Shown piece by piece: positions 1 through 9,445 of a DNA stretch of 13,903 nucleotides (its first letter is position 1; each line of letters starts with the position of its first letter). The stretch spans positions 1 through 13,903 of the forward strand of contig JAGWPI010000233.1 of the NCBI GenBank assembly GCA_028877005.1, read 5' to 3'. The stretch comes from Bacteroidota bacterium. GTDB lineage: Bacteria; Bacteroidota; Bacteroidia; Chitinophagales; Chitinophagaceae. The notes beneath the pieces are model-generated. The model was not told where the DNA came from and made no database searches. It saw nothing but the letters and a program-made list of their open reading frames with translations. The translations under genes and the position numbers were made by a program.

Positions 1-285
1 ATTTTTGGCTTTAATAAAGTATCCGGAAGCCATTTTACCATCAGCAGTAGCATATTGGATTGTTTTACCCATGGCTTTAAAATCTTTTAAAATAATGGGG
101 TTAGGATGCAATTTTCCAAACCCGGGTTTAGAAGCATCTAATTCAATTAATTGCCTTGTTTCTGCATTAAAGCAACTAATGTAACATTCAGGTGTTAATG
201 GGTATGGTTCTTTCTGTTTAAAAGTAGCACTTAATAAAATGGCAGTTAATAATGCACCTCCTACAACAAACATAAGTTTTTTCAT
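1..285 (-). CDS. N-terminal part of an exported protein, possibly dienelactone hydrolase family (partial)
   Basis: A reading frame with no stop runs from an ATG at 285-283 to the window edge, giving 95 residues. It starts MKKLMFVVGGALLTAILLSA, a short basic start followed by a hydrophobic stretch, so it is probably exported or membrane-anchored. The mature part contains a short Cys-containing segment (ECYISC, about residues 34-39), then LHPNPIILKDFKAMGKTIQY and a TADGKMASGYFIKAK segment. That last part resembles, from memory, the strand that opens dienelactone hydrolase-like proteins of Chitinophagaceae, just before their alpha/beta-hydrolase core. The catalytic Cys or Ser, Asp and His would all lie beyond the window, so the enzyme name is only a suggestion. 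The gene diverges from pyrG. I found no convincing TAnnTTTG box on its strand; the best is a 7/8 match in the A/T-rich stretch just upstream. Confidence 0.6.
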   Translation of the reverse strand, partial: MKKLMFVVGGALLTAILLSATFKQKEPYPLTPECYISCFNAETRQLIELDASKPGFGKLHPNPIILKDFKAMGKTIQYATADGKMASGYFIKAKN

Positions 286-406
286 AAAAGCAGTTTTTAG
301 TTAAGAAATTCTTTGCATGTTTTGATAAAAAATATAAAAAATTAGCTATTGTCTTTCAGCATTCTAACACAAATTACAATGAACTGTTTAAATTTTCTAT
401 AGCTAT

Positions 407-437
407 TTTTTAGAGAGAAAAAATTGACGTAGGTTTG
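407..437 (+). promoter_or_regulatory. Candidate distal pyrG promoter
   Basis: TAGGTTTG at 430-437 matches the Bacteroidota -7 box TAnnTTTG at every fixed position. The -33 position 19 bp upstream reads TTTT (407-410), one mismatch from TTTG. A start about 5 nt downstream (near 442) would give a leader of roughly 165 nt that begins with the stem-loop at 441-488. No other gene on this strand lies between here and pyrG. Confidence 0.4.
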
Positions 438-440
438 TGC

Positions 441-488
441 GACCTCCAAGAGTAACTTATTTCAACTATTTTCAATTCTCTTAAGGTC
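441..488 (+). promoter_or_regulatory. Stem-loop at the predicted 5' end of the pyrG leader
   Basis: GACCT (441-445) pairs with AGGTC (484-488), and AAGAG (448-452) pairs with CTCTT (478-482). The two helices are separated by a 2x1 internal loop (CC opposite A), and the apical loop is 25 nt and A/T-rich. There is no T-run directly after it, so it does not look like a terminator. It starts where a transcript from the 430-437 box should begin, so it could protect the 5' end or act as a regulatory leader element. The pairing is seen in the sequence; the role is inference. Confidence 0.35.
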
Positions 489-567
489 TGTTGGTTCCAA
501 AAAAGATAAACTTTTTACAAGTTATAAAATATACATATGCCTTAGCATTTATTATATTTTTATAGAA

Positions 568-575
568 TACTTTAG
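568..575 (+). promoter_or_regulatory. Candidate proximal pyrG -7 box (weak)
   Basis: TACTTTAG matches TAnnTTTG at five of six fixed positions. It would give a leader of about 26 nt before the pyrG ATG. No good TTTG or TTG lies 19-21 bp upstream, so support is weak. Confidence 0.25.
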
Positions 576-592
576 TGTAAATGAATATTTAA

Positions 593-2315
<1,723 letters not shown>

Positions 2316-2406
2316 TAATGATATTTTAAAATTACCTTTCATTGTAAAGAATATCTTTATTTATAAGAGATGCTTTTATATTATTTGCTCATTAAACAAT
2401 AGGAAT

Positions 2407-4590
2407 ATGAAAACATATTTATTTTGTCTGTTTTTGGTAATTACAGTGCAACTGAATGCTCAACCTCCAAATGGAATTCACTGGAATAAAACGGGTGATG
2501 CTATTTTTACTTTACAGGATAATAATATTATTATTACTCATTTTCCTGAGATGAAAAGTAGCATTTTTGTAAGTGCTGCTGAATTAACCCCTGTTGGACA
2601 GCAACAACCCTTACCTGTTCGCAATTTCTTTTTTAGCAATGATAATAAAAAAATATTAATATATACTCATTCAAAAAAAGTTTGGCGTTATGATACTCGT
2701 GGTGATTATTGGGTATTAAATCTTACTACAAAAAAGCTAACGCAAATTGGTAAAAATAAACCGGCATCATCACTCATGTTTGCTAAATTTTCTCCAGATG
2801 GTAATAAAGTAGCTTATGTAAGTCAACATAATATTTATGTTGAAGATATCCTTACAAATTCTATAAAAGCGCTTACCACAGATGGTAACCAGTTTTTAAT
2901 TAACGGTACGTTTGATTGGGCGTATGAAGAAGAGTTTTTTTGTAGAGATGGCTTTAGATGGAGTAAAGATGGCAGTAAAATTGCTTATTGGCAAATTAAT
3001 GCAAAAAATACGCCTACTTATTTAATGATTAATAATACCGATTCTAGCTATCCTTTTGTAACGCCTGTTGAGTATCCTATTGCTGGCATTAACCCTTCGC
3101 CATTTAAAATAGGCGTGGTTGATGTTGAGTCAAGTAAAACAAAGTGGATGCAAATACCCACTGATCCTGTTTTACAATCTTATGTTCCTAGAATGGAATG
3201 GGCTGATAATAATGAGGAATTAATTGTACAACACCTTAATAGAAAACAAAACGTTTCCGACATTTTACTTTGTAATGTAAAAACAGGTAATTCCTCCGTT
3301 ATTTACCATGAAACAGATAGTGCATGGATAGATATTTTAGCTTTGTGGGATGAAGATTATTCATATGGAGGATGGGACTGGCTAAACAACGGTAAAGCCT
3401 TTCTGTGGGCTAGTGAAAAAGATGGTTGGCGCCATCTATACAGCATTTCAAGAGATGGAAAATCTGAATTAAAAATTACACATGGTAATTTTGATGTAAT
3501 GGGTATCAGTGCTATCGATCAAAAAAATGGATACATTTATTTTCTTGCTTCTCCTTTTAATGCTACTCAAAAATATTTATACAGAACTAAATTAGACGGA
3601 ACGGGAAATGCTGAACGGCTCACACCGGAAAATCAAAACGGATTTAATGAGTATGCCGTTTCACCTACGGCTTTATTTGCTGAACATATATTTTCTAACC
3701 ATTATACTCCCTATGTTCGCGAATGGATTTCCTTGCCTAACCACCAAGGCATAGATGGTAATTTAGTAAACGAGGCAGTGGCAAAAGCTAACCCTGCTTC
3801 CTCTAATGTTCAATTTTTTACCATAAAAAATCGTGATGGTATTGCAATGGATGGCTGGGAGGTAATGCCTGAGCATTTTGATTCTACAAAAAAATATCCA
3901 GTAGTATTTTATGTATATACTGAGCCTTGGGGGCAAAATGTAAAAGATGAATTCGGAACTGCTTATAATTTTTTGTATAATGGTGATATGGCAAAAGATG
4001 GTTATATCTATATTTCAATTGACAATAGAGGTACCCCCGTGCCAAAAGGACGCGAATGGCGGAAATGTATTTATAAAAAAATTGGTCGTTTAAACATTAA
4101 TGATCAGGCCGATGCTGCCAAACAAATTTTACAATTGCCATATGTAGATACTAACCGAATAGCCGTTTGGGGTTGGAGCGGAGGGGGGTCTGCTACCCAA
4201 AATTTAATGTTTCAATATCCTAATATTTATAAAACAGGCATTGCCATTGCCGGCGTAGCCAGCCAATTTACTTATGATAATATTTATCAAGAAAGATATA
4301 TGGGGCTTCCGCAAGAAGATAGTGCCGATTTTAAAGCCGGCTCACCTATAACTTATGCAAAAAATTTACAAGGTCATCTATTACTTATACATGGCACTGG
4401 CGATGATAATGTGCATTACAAGAATATGGAATTACTTGTAAATGAATTGATAAAAGATGGTAAACAATTTGATATGATGAGTTATCCTAACAGAACCCAT
4501 AGTATTTCTGAGGGTGCTGGAACACGTGATCATCTAATGCATTTATACACCCGCTATTTGCAACAATATTGTCCGCCCGGGCCCAAATAA
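2407..4590 (+). CDS. Dipeptidyl peptidase IV-like serine protease (S9 family), exported
   Basis: This is a 727-residue S9B-type protease that should remove X-Pro or X-Ala dipeptides from peptide N-termini, probably in the periplasm. An N-terminal signal peptide (MKTYLFCLFLVITVQLNA, cleavage near residue 18) is followed by a beta-propeller domain (about 20-460). That domain contains DWAYEEEFF (170-178), the double-glutamate motif that anchors the substrate amino group in DPP IV. The C-terminal alpha/beta-hydrolase domain (about 465-720) has the nucleophile Ser591 in GWSGGG, the likely acid Asp666 in HGTGDDNVH, and His698 in NRTHS. The oxyanion tyrosine is probably Tyr504 in VYTEPWGQ, where relatives usually read VYGGP or VYAGP. 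The triad is complete, so activity is likely. No clear promoter was found in the 143-bp gap upstream; TATCTTTA at 2352-2359 is a near match to a -7 box. Single-gene unit ending in a possible terminator. Confidence 0.93.
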   Translation: MKTYLFCLFLVITVQLNAQPPNGIHWNKTGDAIFTLQDNNIIITHFPEMKSSIFVSAAELTPVGQQQPLPVRNFFFSNDNKKILIYTHSKKVWRYDTRGDYWVLNLTTKKLTQIGKNKPASSLMFAKFSPDGNKVAYVSQHNIYVEDILTNSIKALTTDGNQFLINGTFDWAYEEEFFCRDGFRWSKDGSKIAYWQINAKNTPTYLMINNTDSSYPFVTPVEYPIAGINPSPFKIGVVDVESSKTKWMQIPTDPVLQSYVPRMEWADNNEELIVQHLNRKQNVSDILLCNVKTGNSSVIYHETDSAWIDILALWDEDYSYGGWDWLNNGKAFLWASEKDGWRHLYSISRDGKSELKITHGNFDVMGISAIDQKNGYIYFLASPFNATQKYLYRTKLDGTGNAERLTPENQNGFNEYAVSPTALFAEHIFSNHYTPYVREWISLPNHQGIDGNLVNEAVAKANPASSNVQFFTIKNRDGIAMDGWEVMPEHFDSTKKYPVVFYVYTEPWGQNVKDEFGTAYNFLYNGDMAKDGYIYISIDNRGTPVPKGREWRKCIYKKIGRLNINDQADAAKQILQLPYVDTNRIAVWGWSGGGSATQNLMFQYPNIYKTGIAIAGVASQFTYDNIYQERYMGLPQEDSADFKAGSPITYAKNLQGHLLLIHGTGDDNVHYKNMELLVNELIKDGKQFDMMSYPNRTHSISEGAGTRDHLMHLYTRYLQQYCPPGPK

Positions 4591-4608
4591 CCAGTTTTGC
4601 CCTTTTTT
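4579..4608 (+). terminator. Probable intrinsic terminator overlapping the DPP IV stop codon
   Basis: GGGC (4579-4582) pairs with GCCC (4599-4602) and AAA (4585-4587) with TTT (4596-4598), leaving a CC bulge and an 8-nt loop. Six Ts follow (4603-4608). The DPP IV stop codon lies in the loop. The stem is short but locally GC-rich in an AT-rich background and is followed directly by a T-run. Confidence 0.5.
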
Positions 4609-4672
4609 ATGCTGCAACTTAGCTGTTGATGAGCCTTCATTTCTTTCAATAATTGCACTATGTATGAATATT

Positions 4673-4716
4673 TAGGGATTGTCCTTAACGCATTCAGTTG
4701 TCAATCCCTACCTTTG
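4673..4716 (+). promoter_or_regulatory. yidC promoter with overlapping inverted repeat (possible operator)
   Basis: TACCTTTG at 4709-4716 is an exact Bacteroidota -7 box, followed by the common GCCGC context. Transcription would start near 4721, about 15 nt before the yidC ATG. A perfect 9-bp inverted repeat, TAGGGATTG (4673-4681) and CAATCCCTA (4702-4710), spans the promoter: its right arm shares TA with the -7 box, and its left arm lies just beyond the -33 region. No good TTTG occurs at the usual 19-21 bp spacing (TTAA is there), which would fit a promoter needing an activator. Because the repeat lies upstream of the expected start, it would act as DNA rather than RNA. Confidence 0.6.
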
Positions 4717-4736
4717 CCGCTCAATATTTTTTCAAT

Positions 4737-6590
4737 ATGAATTTTGACAAGAATACAATTATTGGATTTGGTTTATTAGCAATTTTATTTTTTGGTTTTT
4801 TTTGGTATAATAACCAGTCTCAACAAGAAATGTTGAAACAACAAAAACAAGTACAAGATTCAATTGCCAGGGTAAATGCCATAAGGCAAACCCAGAATCC
4901 GGAAACTATTGTAAAAGATTCATTGCGGCAGGATTCACTCATAAAATTATCAACTGCCGGAAATTTTGTTCATGCAGCTATAGGTTCAGAAGCATTAGAT
5001 ACTGTTGAGAATAGTGTTATGAAAATTATTTTCTCCAATAAAGGAGGAAGAATACAATCTGTTATCCTAAAAAATTATAAATCTTACAATGGGCATTTGG
5101 TAACACTTGGTACTGCTGAAGATACATTGGGTTATAACATAAATACCGGTAACAATAGTGCAGCTAATACCAATAATTTATATTTCACAGCTTCTCCCAT
5201 AACCAAAAATCCCGATGGTTCTCAAACAATACAATACACTTTATCCGATGCGTCAGGGCAAAGTATTGTACACCATTTTTTAATTGAGCCTAACAATTAC
5301 ATGGTTAATTGGAATATTACTATGCAAGGCGCTAACAGACTTTTAACCGGAAATGAGATGAACTTTTTATGGGTTGATCATGCACAACAAATGGAACGTT
5401 CTGCTCATTATGAAAGAATTACTAGTAACCTTTGTTTTTATGAAGGAGATAATTTTGATTATATCTCATCTAAAGAAAGTCATCAGTTTGAAAAACCTGT
5501 AAGTTGGTTTTCTAATGTACAACAGTTTTTTAATGTAACATTGGTGGCAAAAAATAATTTTAATGGGGGAGAAGTAAAATGGAAAAGAGAAACAGATGAT
5601 TCATCAAAAACCTTATTTAAAAGTACAGCTAACCTACATATAAAAGTTTCTAATGATGCTTCTGTAACCATTCCCATGCAATTATATTATGGCCCTAATG
5701 CATATACTATTCTGAAAAAAGAAGCAAAGGGCATGGATCAGATTGTTAACTTAGGAAGGAGCTTATATGCTTTTGTTAGGCCTATTAACCTATATGTTAT
5801 TATGCCGGTATTTAATTTCTTTGCCGGTTTTATTACCAATTATGGTTGGGTTATTTTCTTATTAACCTTGTTTATTCGTTTAATAACTTCTCCACTTACT
5901 TATAGCAGTTATTTAAGTGGTGCTAAGATGAAGGTGTTAAAACCTGAACTAGATGCTTTGAAACAAAAATTTGGTTCTGATCAGCAAGGATTTGCAATGG
6001 AACAAATGAAATTGTATAGAGAGGCTGGTGTAAATCCGTTAGGCGGGTGTATACCTGCTGTATTGCAAATTCCCATATTCTTTGCATTATATAGCTTCTT
6101 CAATTCAAATATTGCATTACGTGGTCAACCCTTCTTATGGAGTAAAGATTTATCTTCATATGATGTAATTGCCAGGTTACCCTTTAGTTTGCCATTTAAT
6201 TTTGGTGATCATATTAGCTTATTTACCATTACAGCTGTTATAACCAGCTTTTTTATTTCTATTTACAATATGGCATCTACGCCTACTCAAGATAATCCTG
6301 CGTTAAAATATATGCCATATATTTTTCCATTTATGATGTTGTTCTTCTTTAATGGAATGCCTTCTGCATTAACTTGGTATTACACCGTTTCTAATACAGT
6401 TACTTTAATTTTGCAATTAATTATTCAAAAGAAAATTATTGACCACGATAAAATCTTAGCAAAAATTGACCAAAAACGTAAATCACCAAAAGCTAAAACT
6501 AAAAGCAAATGGCAAGAACGTTATGAACAGATGATGGAATCACAAAAAAAAGTACAGGACTTAAAAGAACGAACACAAAAGAAAAAATAA
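4737..6590 (+). CDS. yidC: Membrane protein insertase YidC
   Basis: YidC inserts inner-membrane proteins with or without SecYEG. From the ATG at 4737 the protein has 617 residues, as expected for a Gram-negative form. Transmembrane helix 1 is at about 7-23, followed by a polar linker and a large periplasmic beta domain (about 90-335). The conserved insertase core follows (about 350-565), with five hydrophobic segments. Arg381 in FIRLITSPLTY should be the positive residue in the hydrophilic groove, and AKMKVLKPELDALKQKF (396-412) and NPLGGCIPAVLQIPIF (433-448) are family hallmarks. The tail (about 570-617) is very Lys/Arg-rich and probably contacts the ribosome. A frame starting with TTG at 4698 is 13 codons longer, but that codon lies upstream of the -7 box, so the ATG is the start. 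A strong terminator follows, making this a single-gene transcript. Confidence 0.97.
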   Translation: MNFDKNTIIGFGLLAILFFGFFWYNNQSQQEMLKQQKQVQDSIARVNAIRQTQNPETIVKDSLRQDSLIKLSTAGNFVHAAIGSEALDTVENSVMKIIFSNKGGRIQSVILKNYKSYNGHLVTLGTAEDTLGYNINTGNNSAANTNNLYFTASPITKNPDGSQTIQYTLSDASGQSIVHHFLIEPNNYMVNWNITMQGANRLLTGNEMNFLWVDHAQQMERSAHYERITSNLCFYEGDNFDYISSKESHQFEKPVSWFSNVQQFFNVTLVAKNNFNGGEVKWKRETDDSSKTLFKSTANLHIKVSNDASVTIPMQLYYGPNAYTILKKEAKGMDQIVNLGRSLYAFVRPINLYVIMPVFNFFAGFITNYGWVIFLLTLFIRLITSPLTYSSYLSGAKMKVLKPELDALKQKFGSDQQGFAMEQMKLYREAGVNPLGGCIPAVLQIPIFFALYSFFNSNIALRGQPFLWSKDLSSYDVIARLPFSLPFNFGDHISLFTITAVITSFFISIYNMASTPTQDNPALKYMPYIFPFMMLFFFNGMPSALTWYYTVSNTVTLILQLIIQKKIIDHDKILAKIDQKRKSPKAKTKSKWQERYEQMMESQKKVQDLKERTQKKK

Positions 6591-6610
6591 TTATATAGTA
6601 TTTATTGCTT

Positions 6611-6643
6611 AAAAGACTGTGGTTTTAAAACACAGTCTTTTTT
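6611..6643 (+). terminator. Intrinsic terminator of yidC
   Basis: AAAAGACTGTG (6611-6621) pairs perfectly over 11 bp with CACAGTCTTTT (6631-6641), with a 9-nt loop and a run of six Ts (6638-6643). It lies 20 bp after the yidC stop. This is the cleanest classical terminator in the window. Confidence 0.9.
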
Positions 6644-6812
6644 AGTGCTACGCATTTAATTTAAATTATTGTACGTTGATGAAATTCTGGCAAAGTTGAT
6701 GTAAAGCAATAATGTTTTAACAAGCCCTTTTATTAATCATGCCTATTCATTTGTATATTAGCTGAAACATAAACGGATTGGTATATGTACATATTTGTTT
6801 AAATTTAAAAAT

Positions 6813-7445
6813 ATGAAACTCTTTTTATTAGCTTTAATTTTTCCGTGTACTTGTGTTTTTGCGCAACAAAGAACAGTAGCCGAGTGTACCTTGTATTTTC
6901 AAAATGTACTAGATGCTAATCAAACCTCTGATGTTAATGCAACTACTAATGAAGTAGTACATAAAACAATTTTTATTAAGGGGAATAATAGCAGGGTCAA
7001 CGTAGTAAGTCCTTCTTATCAAATCTCCACTATTATTGATCAGTCAACTGGTAAAGTTGTGGTGCTTAGAAGTTTTGGTAACAATAAGTATATGACTGTT
7101 TTAACGAAAGCACAGTGGATAAATGCTAATAAAAAATTTGATGGGATGCAACTGATTCCATTAAATGAGACCAAAAATATATTAGGTTACAATTGTAAAA
7201 AGGCGCAATTATTTCTGAAAGATAGTTCCGTTTATACAGTATTCTATGCCACAGCTATTACACCATCAGTTAAAGATTTTGAATATGAATTTAAAGATGT
7301 ACCCGGTTTTGTATTAGAGTATGAGGCAATAGATCATAATAAAAAAAATAAGATACATTTCGTAGCTACAAAAATTAGTTTTGATCCGGTTTTGCTTTCA
7401 GAGTTTGAATTACCCACCAAAGGATATAGAATAATTAATTACTAA
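6813..7445 (+). CDS. Exported GLPGLI/DUF4412-like protein of unknown function
   Basis: From the ATG at 6813 the protein has 210 residues. It begins MKLFLLALIFPCTCVFA with likely cleavage before QQR, so it is secreted to the periplasm. The rest is rich in beta strands. The segment ETKNILGYNCKKAQLF, then a tyrosine-rich strand, then DVPGFVLEYEA follows the order seen in GLPGLI-type proteins of Bacteroidota (a TK.I.GY.CKKA strand, then a GLPGLILE-like turn). Two such families (GLPGLI and DUF4412) look alike, and I cannot separate them by eye. Function is not known for either; a lipid- or envelope-binding role is only a guess. A TTG at 6795 would add six residues ahead of the signal peptide and is less likely. 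TATATTAG at 6754-6761 is a weak -7 candidate. It converges with the next gene, with 3 bp between stop codons. Confidence 0.8.
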   Translation: MKLFLLALIFPCTCVFAQQRTVAECTLYFQNVLDANQTSDVNATTNEVVHKTIFIKGNNSRVNVVSPSYQISTIIDQSTGKVVVLRSFGNNKYMTVLTKAQWINANKKFDGMQLIPLNETKNILGYNCKKAQLFLKDSSVYTVFYATAITPSVKDFEYEFKDVPGFVLEYEAIDHNKKNKIHFVATKISFDPVLLSEFELPTKGYRIINY

Positions 7446-7448
7446 TTA

Positions 7449-7805
7449 TTAATTGGCTGTAGGGGAAGGTGTTTTAAATTTAGGTACATGCACTTTAAAT
7501 TTATAAGGGAAAACATAAGTGGTGTTTCCATTTTTATATTGCATTATTGAATTTACCTCTGTACCTGAAGGGAAATTCTGCATTTTTAGAATATGCGTTC
7601 CATTATATTCTAAACCCGCTTTAATTAAAGATATTGAAAAAGTTTTATGACTATAATGACTTAAATTTTTAAGAGAATATTTGCTGTTGTTCTTCGATTC
7701 GTCAGTAGTGCCACTGCTAAATGTAAAAGCAGCAATAGCACATTTTGTAAAAACTACAAAAAGTGTTAAAAAAGCTAATTTTGATATGAATCGGTTGTTA
7801 AACAC
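7449..7805 (-). CDS. Small exported hypothetical protein
   Basis: I do not recognise this family. The frame encodes 118 residues starting at a GTG (7805-7803); no ATG is available near the N-terminus, and a stop lies a short way upstream. Residues 1-26 (basic MFNNRFISK, then a hydrophobic stretch ending AIAA) look like a signal peptide. The mature part of about 90 residues has alternating polar and hydrophobic residues, consistent with beta strands (SYSHKTFSISL, THILKMQ, TTYVFPYKFKVHVPKFK), and a short Pro/Thr tail. A good promoter lies just upstream and would start transcription within a few bases of the GTG, so translation would be leaderless or nearly so. Codon usage looks like the neighbours. 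I favour a real gene over a chance frame because of the signal peptide and promoter. Confidence 0.65.
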   Translation of the reverse strand: MFNNRFISKLAFLTLFVVFTKCAIAAFTFSSGTTDESKNNSKYSLKNLSHYSHKTFSISLIKAGLEYNGTHILKMQNFPSGTEVNSIMQYKNGNTTYVFPYKFKVHVPKFKTPSPTAN

Positions 7806-7810
7806 AGATA

Positions 7811-7843
7811 CAAAAGTATACTTTTTTTACAATTTTTAACAAA
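7811..7843 (-). promoter_or_regulatory. Promoter of the small exported protein gene
   Basis: Read on the minus strand, TTTG (7843-7840), 21 bp, then TACTTTTG (7818-7811) matches the Bacteroidota promoter TTTG-N19-21-TAnnTTTG at every fixed position. The expected transcription start, near 7805, coincides with the GTG start codon. Confidence 0.65.
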
Positions 7844-7881
7844 TTTCTTTTCATTAATTCAATGTTAACAAATTTCTTCTC
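7836..7881. repeat. 17-bp direct repeat, 29-bp period, in a divergent promoter region
   Basis: TTAACAAATTTCTTTTC (7836-7852) recurs as TTAACAAATTTCTTCTC (7865-7881) with one mismatch. The first copy contains the -33 TTTG of the minus-strand promoter; the second lies between that promoter and the TPR gene start. The spacing places both copies within about three helical turns, which would suit a regulator binding twice. The repeat is seen; regulatory use is inferred, and the low complexity of the region weakens it. Confidence 0.4.
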
Positions 7882-7937
7882 CAAAATAATGCCAAAATTG
7901 TAAAATTTTTACTGTACATTAGATAAACGTTACATCT

Positions 7938-9362
7938 ATGAGAGAACCATCATACAACGACGAAGATAGAGATTCATTTAGGGAGTTACTGCAACAGTAC
8001 CAGAATCTAAAAACGGGGCGAAGTCATTCATTTTTAGAAGAGGAGGCTTTTGAAAAAATAGTAGATTATTATGATGAGAGGGATGATTTAAACGAGGCCT
8101 TTAAGGCTGTAGAAACCGGCTTAGAATTATATCCTTATTCCTCCCATTTAATGATTAAGAAAGCTGATTTGTTAATTGCCCGTCGGAAATATGCACAGTC
8201 ATTAGAATTATTAGAAAAAGCAGAATTGTTTGATAGTACAGATATTAATTTATATATCTTAAAAACAGATGCTTATTTGGCATTAGACCAGCAACCCAAA
8301 GCGGTAGAACTTTTAGAAACCGCCTTGCATTTATTTGAGGGTGAAGAAAGAATTGATTTATTATTTGAATTGGCAGATGTTTACGATGATTATGAGGAAT
8401 TTGATAAAGTTTTTGACTGCTTACAACTAATTTTAGAGGATGATCCCAATAATGAAGAAGCCTTATACAAAATTTGTTTTTGGACCGATTTTACTGGCAG
8501 AAATGAAGAAAGCATCAAAATTCACCAAAAAATTATCGATAACTATCCCTATAATGAAATTGCTTGGTTTAATTTGGCTGCCGCTTTTCAAGGCTTAAAA
8601 TTATATGAAAAAGCCATTGATGCCTATCAATATGCATTGGTAATTGATGACAAATTTGAATATGCATACCGCAATATGGGCGATGCCTATTTAAGACTAC
8701 ATAAGTACAAAGAAGCCATTGAAGCATTAGAAAAAGTATTAGAATTGGCCCGTCCGGAAGACGTAATTTATGAAGCTATTGGCCACTGCTATCACAAAAT
8801 GGGTCACACTGCTCAAGCTCGGTTTAATTATAAAAAAGCTGTACACCTGAATGCCGAAGACAGTAAGTTGCATTTTAAAATAGCTACAACTTACATGCAA
8901 GAGGAGCAATGGAACAATGCTATTAAGCATTTAGAAAATGCATTACGTATACAAAGAAATGTGGCGGAATATAATTTGGCGATGGGTGAATGTAAATTGC
9001 ACTTACAGTATTACAAAGAGGCACTATTTTATTTTGGCTATGTAGTAAAGCACAAACCAAAAAAAATAGCTGGATGGGAGGCACTAATACGTTGTTTATA
9101 TTTGGCGGGTTATTATGAAGAAGCTTTTGGACAATGTGCCTTGGCTTTAAAGGCTACCGACCAAAAGCCATTATTTATTTTTTATCAGGCGGCTTGTGCT
9201 TTTGCTTTAACCAGAGGAAAAGAAGGGCTTTTATATTTGGAAAATGCCATGCAAAAAGCACCTCGGCAATTAAAAAAATTAATGGACTTAGCCCCCTCAT
9301 TATTACAAAATAGTAAAGTAATTGATATAATTGCCAGACACAAGAAGGGTAAACGGTTTTAA
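7938..9362 (+). CDS. Cytoplasmic tetratricopeptide repeat (TPR) protein
   Basis: The protein has 474 residues, no signal peptide and no membrane segment, so it is probably cytoplasmic. After an acidic N-terminus (MREPSYNDEDRDSFRELLQQ) it is built almost wholly of TPR-type helix pairs from about residue 40 to 455. Clear units include NEIAWFNLAAAFQGLKLYEKAIDAYQYAL (about 206-234), FEYAYRNMGDAYLRLHKYKEAIEALEKVL (about 240-268) and SKLHFKIATTYMQEEQWNNAIKHLENAL (about 309-336), each with the usual small/large hydrophobic pattern. The C-terminus is basic (ARHKKGKRF). TPR proteins are protein-binding scaffolds; the partner is unknown. TACATTAG at 7915-7922 is a weak -7 candidate. The gene ends at a strong hairpin, so comA and aroE are a separate unit unless read-through occurs. 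Confidence 0.9.
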   Translation: MREPSYNDEDRDSFRELLQQYQNLKTGRSHSFLEEEAFEKIVDYYDERDDLNEAFKAVETGLELYPYSSHLMIKKADLLIARRKYAQSLELLEKAELFDSTDINLYILKTDAYLALDQQPKAVELLETALHLFEGEERIDLLFELADVYDDYEEFDKVFDCLQLILEDDPNNEEALYKICFWTDFTGRNEESIKIHQKIIDNYPYNEIAWFNLAAAFQGLKLYEKAIDAYQYALVIDDKFEYAYRNMGDAYLRLHKYKEAIEALEKVLELARPEDVIYEAIGHCYHKMGHTAQARFNYKKAVHLNAEDSKLHFKIATTYMQEEQWNNAIKHLENALRIQRNVAEYNLAMGECKLHLQYYKEALFYFGYVVKHKPKKIAGWEALIRCLYLAGYYEEAFGQCALALKATDQKPLFIFYQAACAFALTRGKEGLLYLENAMQKAPRQLKKLMDLAPSLLQNSKVIDIIARHKKGKRF

Positions 9363-9385
9363 CGATTCTATACTGTAATTTCTAT

Positions 9386-9423
9386 AATTAAAGCAATTCA
9401 CTTATCTGAATTGCTTTAATTTT
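9386..9423 (+). terminator. Terminator-like hairpin after the TPR gene
   Basis: AATTAAAGCAATTCA (9386-9400) pairs perfectly over 15 bp with TGAATTGCTTTAATT (9407-9421); the loop is 6 nt (CTTATC). The T-rich 3' side runs AATTTT to 9423. It starts 24 bp after the TPR stop. The stem is A/T-rich with only four G-C pairs, but it is long and perfect. Its right arm overlaps the -7 box of comA. Confidence 0.75.
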
Positions 9424-9424
9424 G
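9417..9424 (+). promoter_or_regulatory. -7 box of the comA-aroE promoter, inside the TPR terminator arm
   Basis: TAATTTTG matches TAnnTTTG at all fixed positions. A start near 9429 would leave a leader of about 17 nt before the comA ATG at 9446. The -33 position falls in the hairpin's left arm and has no TTTG. The TTG of this box is also the start codon of a longer comA frame, which is therefore not used. Confidence 0.55.
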
Positions 9425-9445
9425 CGCCCAATTAATAACAACCTC

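Noticed and set aside
5483..5677. Minus-strand 64-codon open frame inside yidC
   Set aside because: It lies wholly within the well-supported yidC coding sequence, has no recognisable domain or promoter, and looks like a shadow frame.
7430..7450. Inverted repeat AATAATTA / TAATTATT at the convergent stop codons
   Set aside because: The stem is 8 bp of A/T only with no T-run of note, too weak for a terminator and expected by chance in this composition.
8739..8930. Minus-strand 63-codon open frame inside the TPR gene
   Set aside because: Fully covered by the TPR protein frame, with no supporting start context; it is an antisense shadow.
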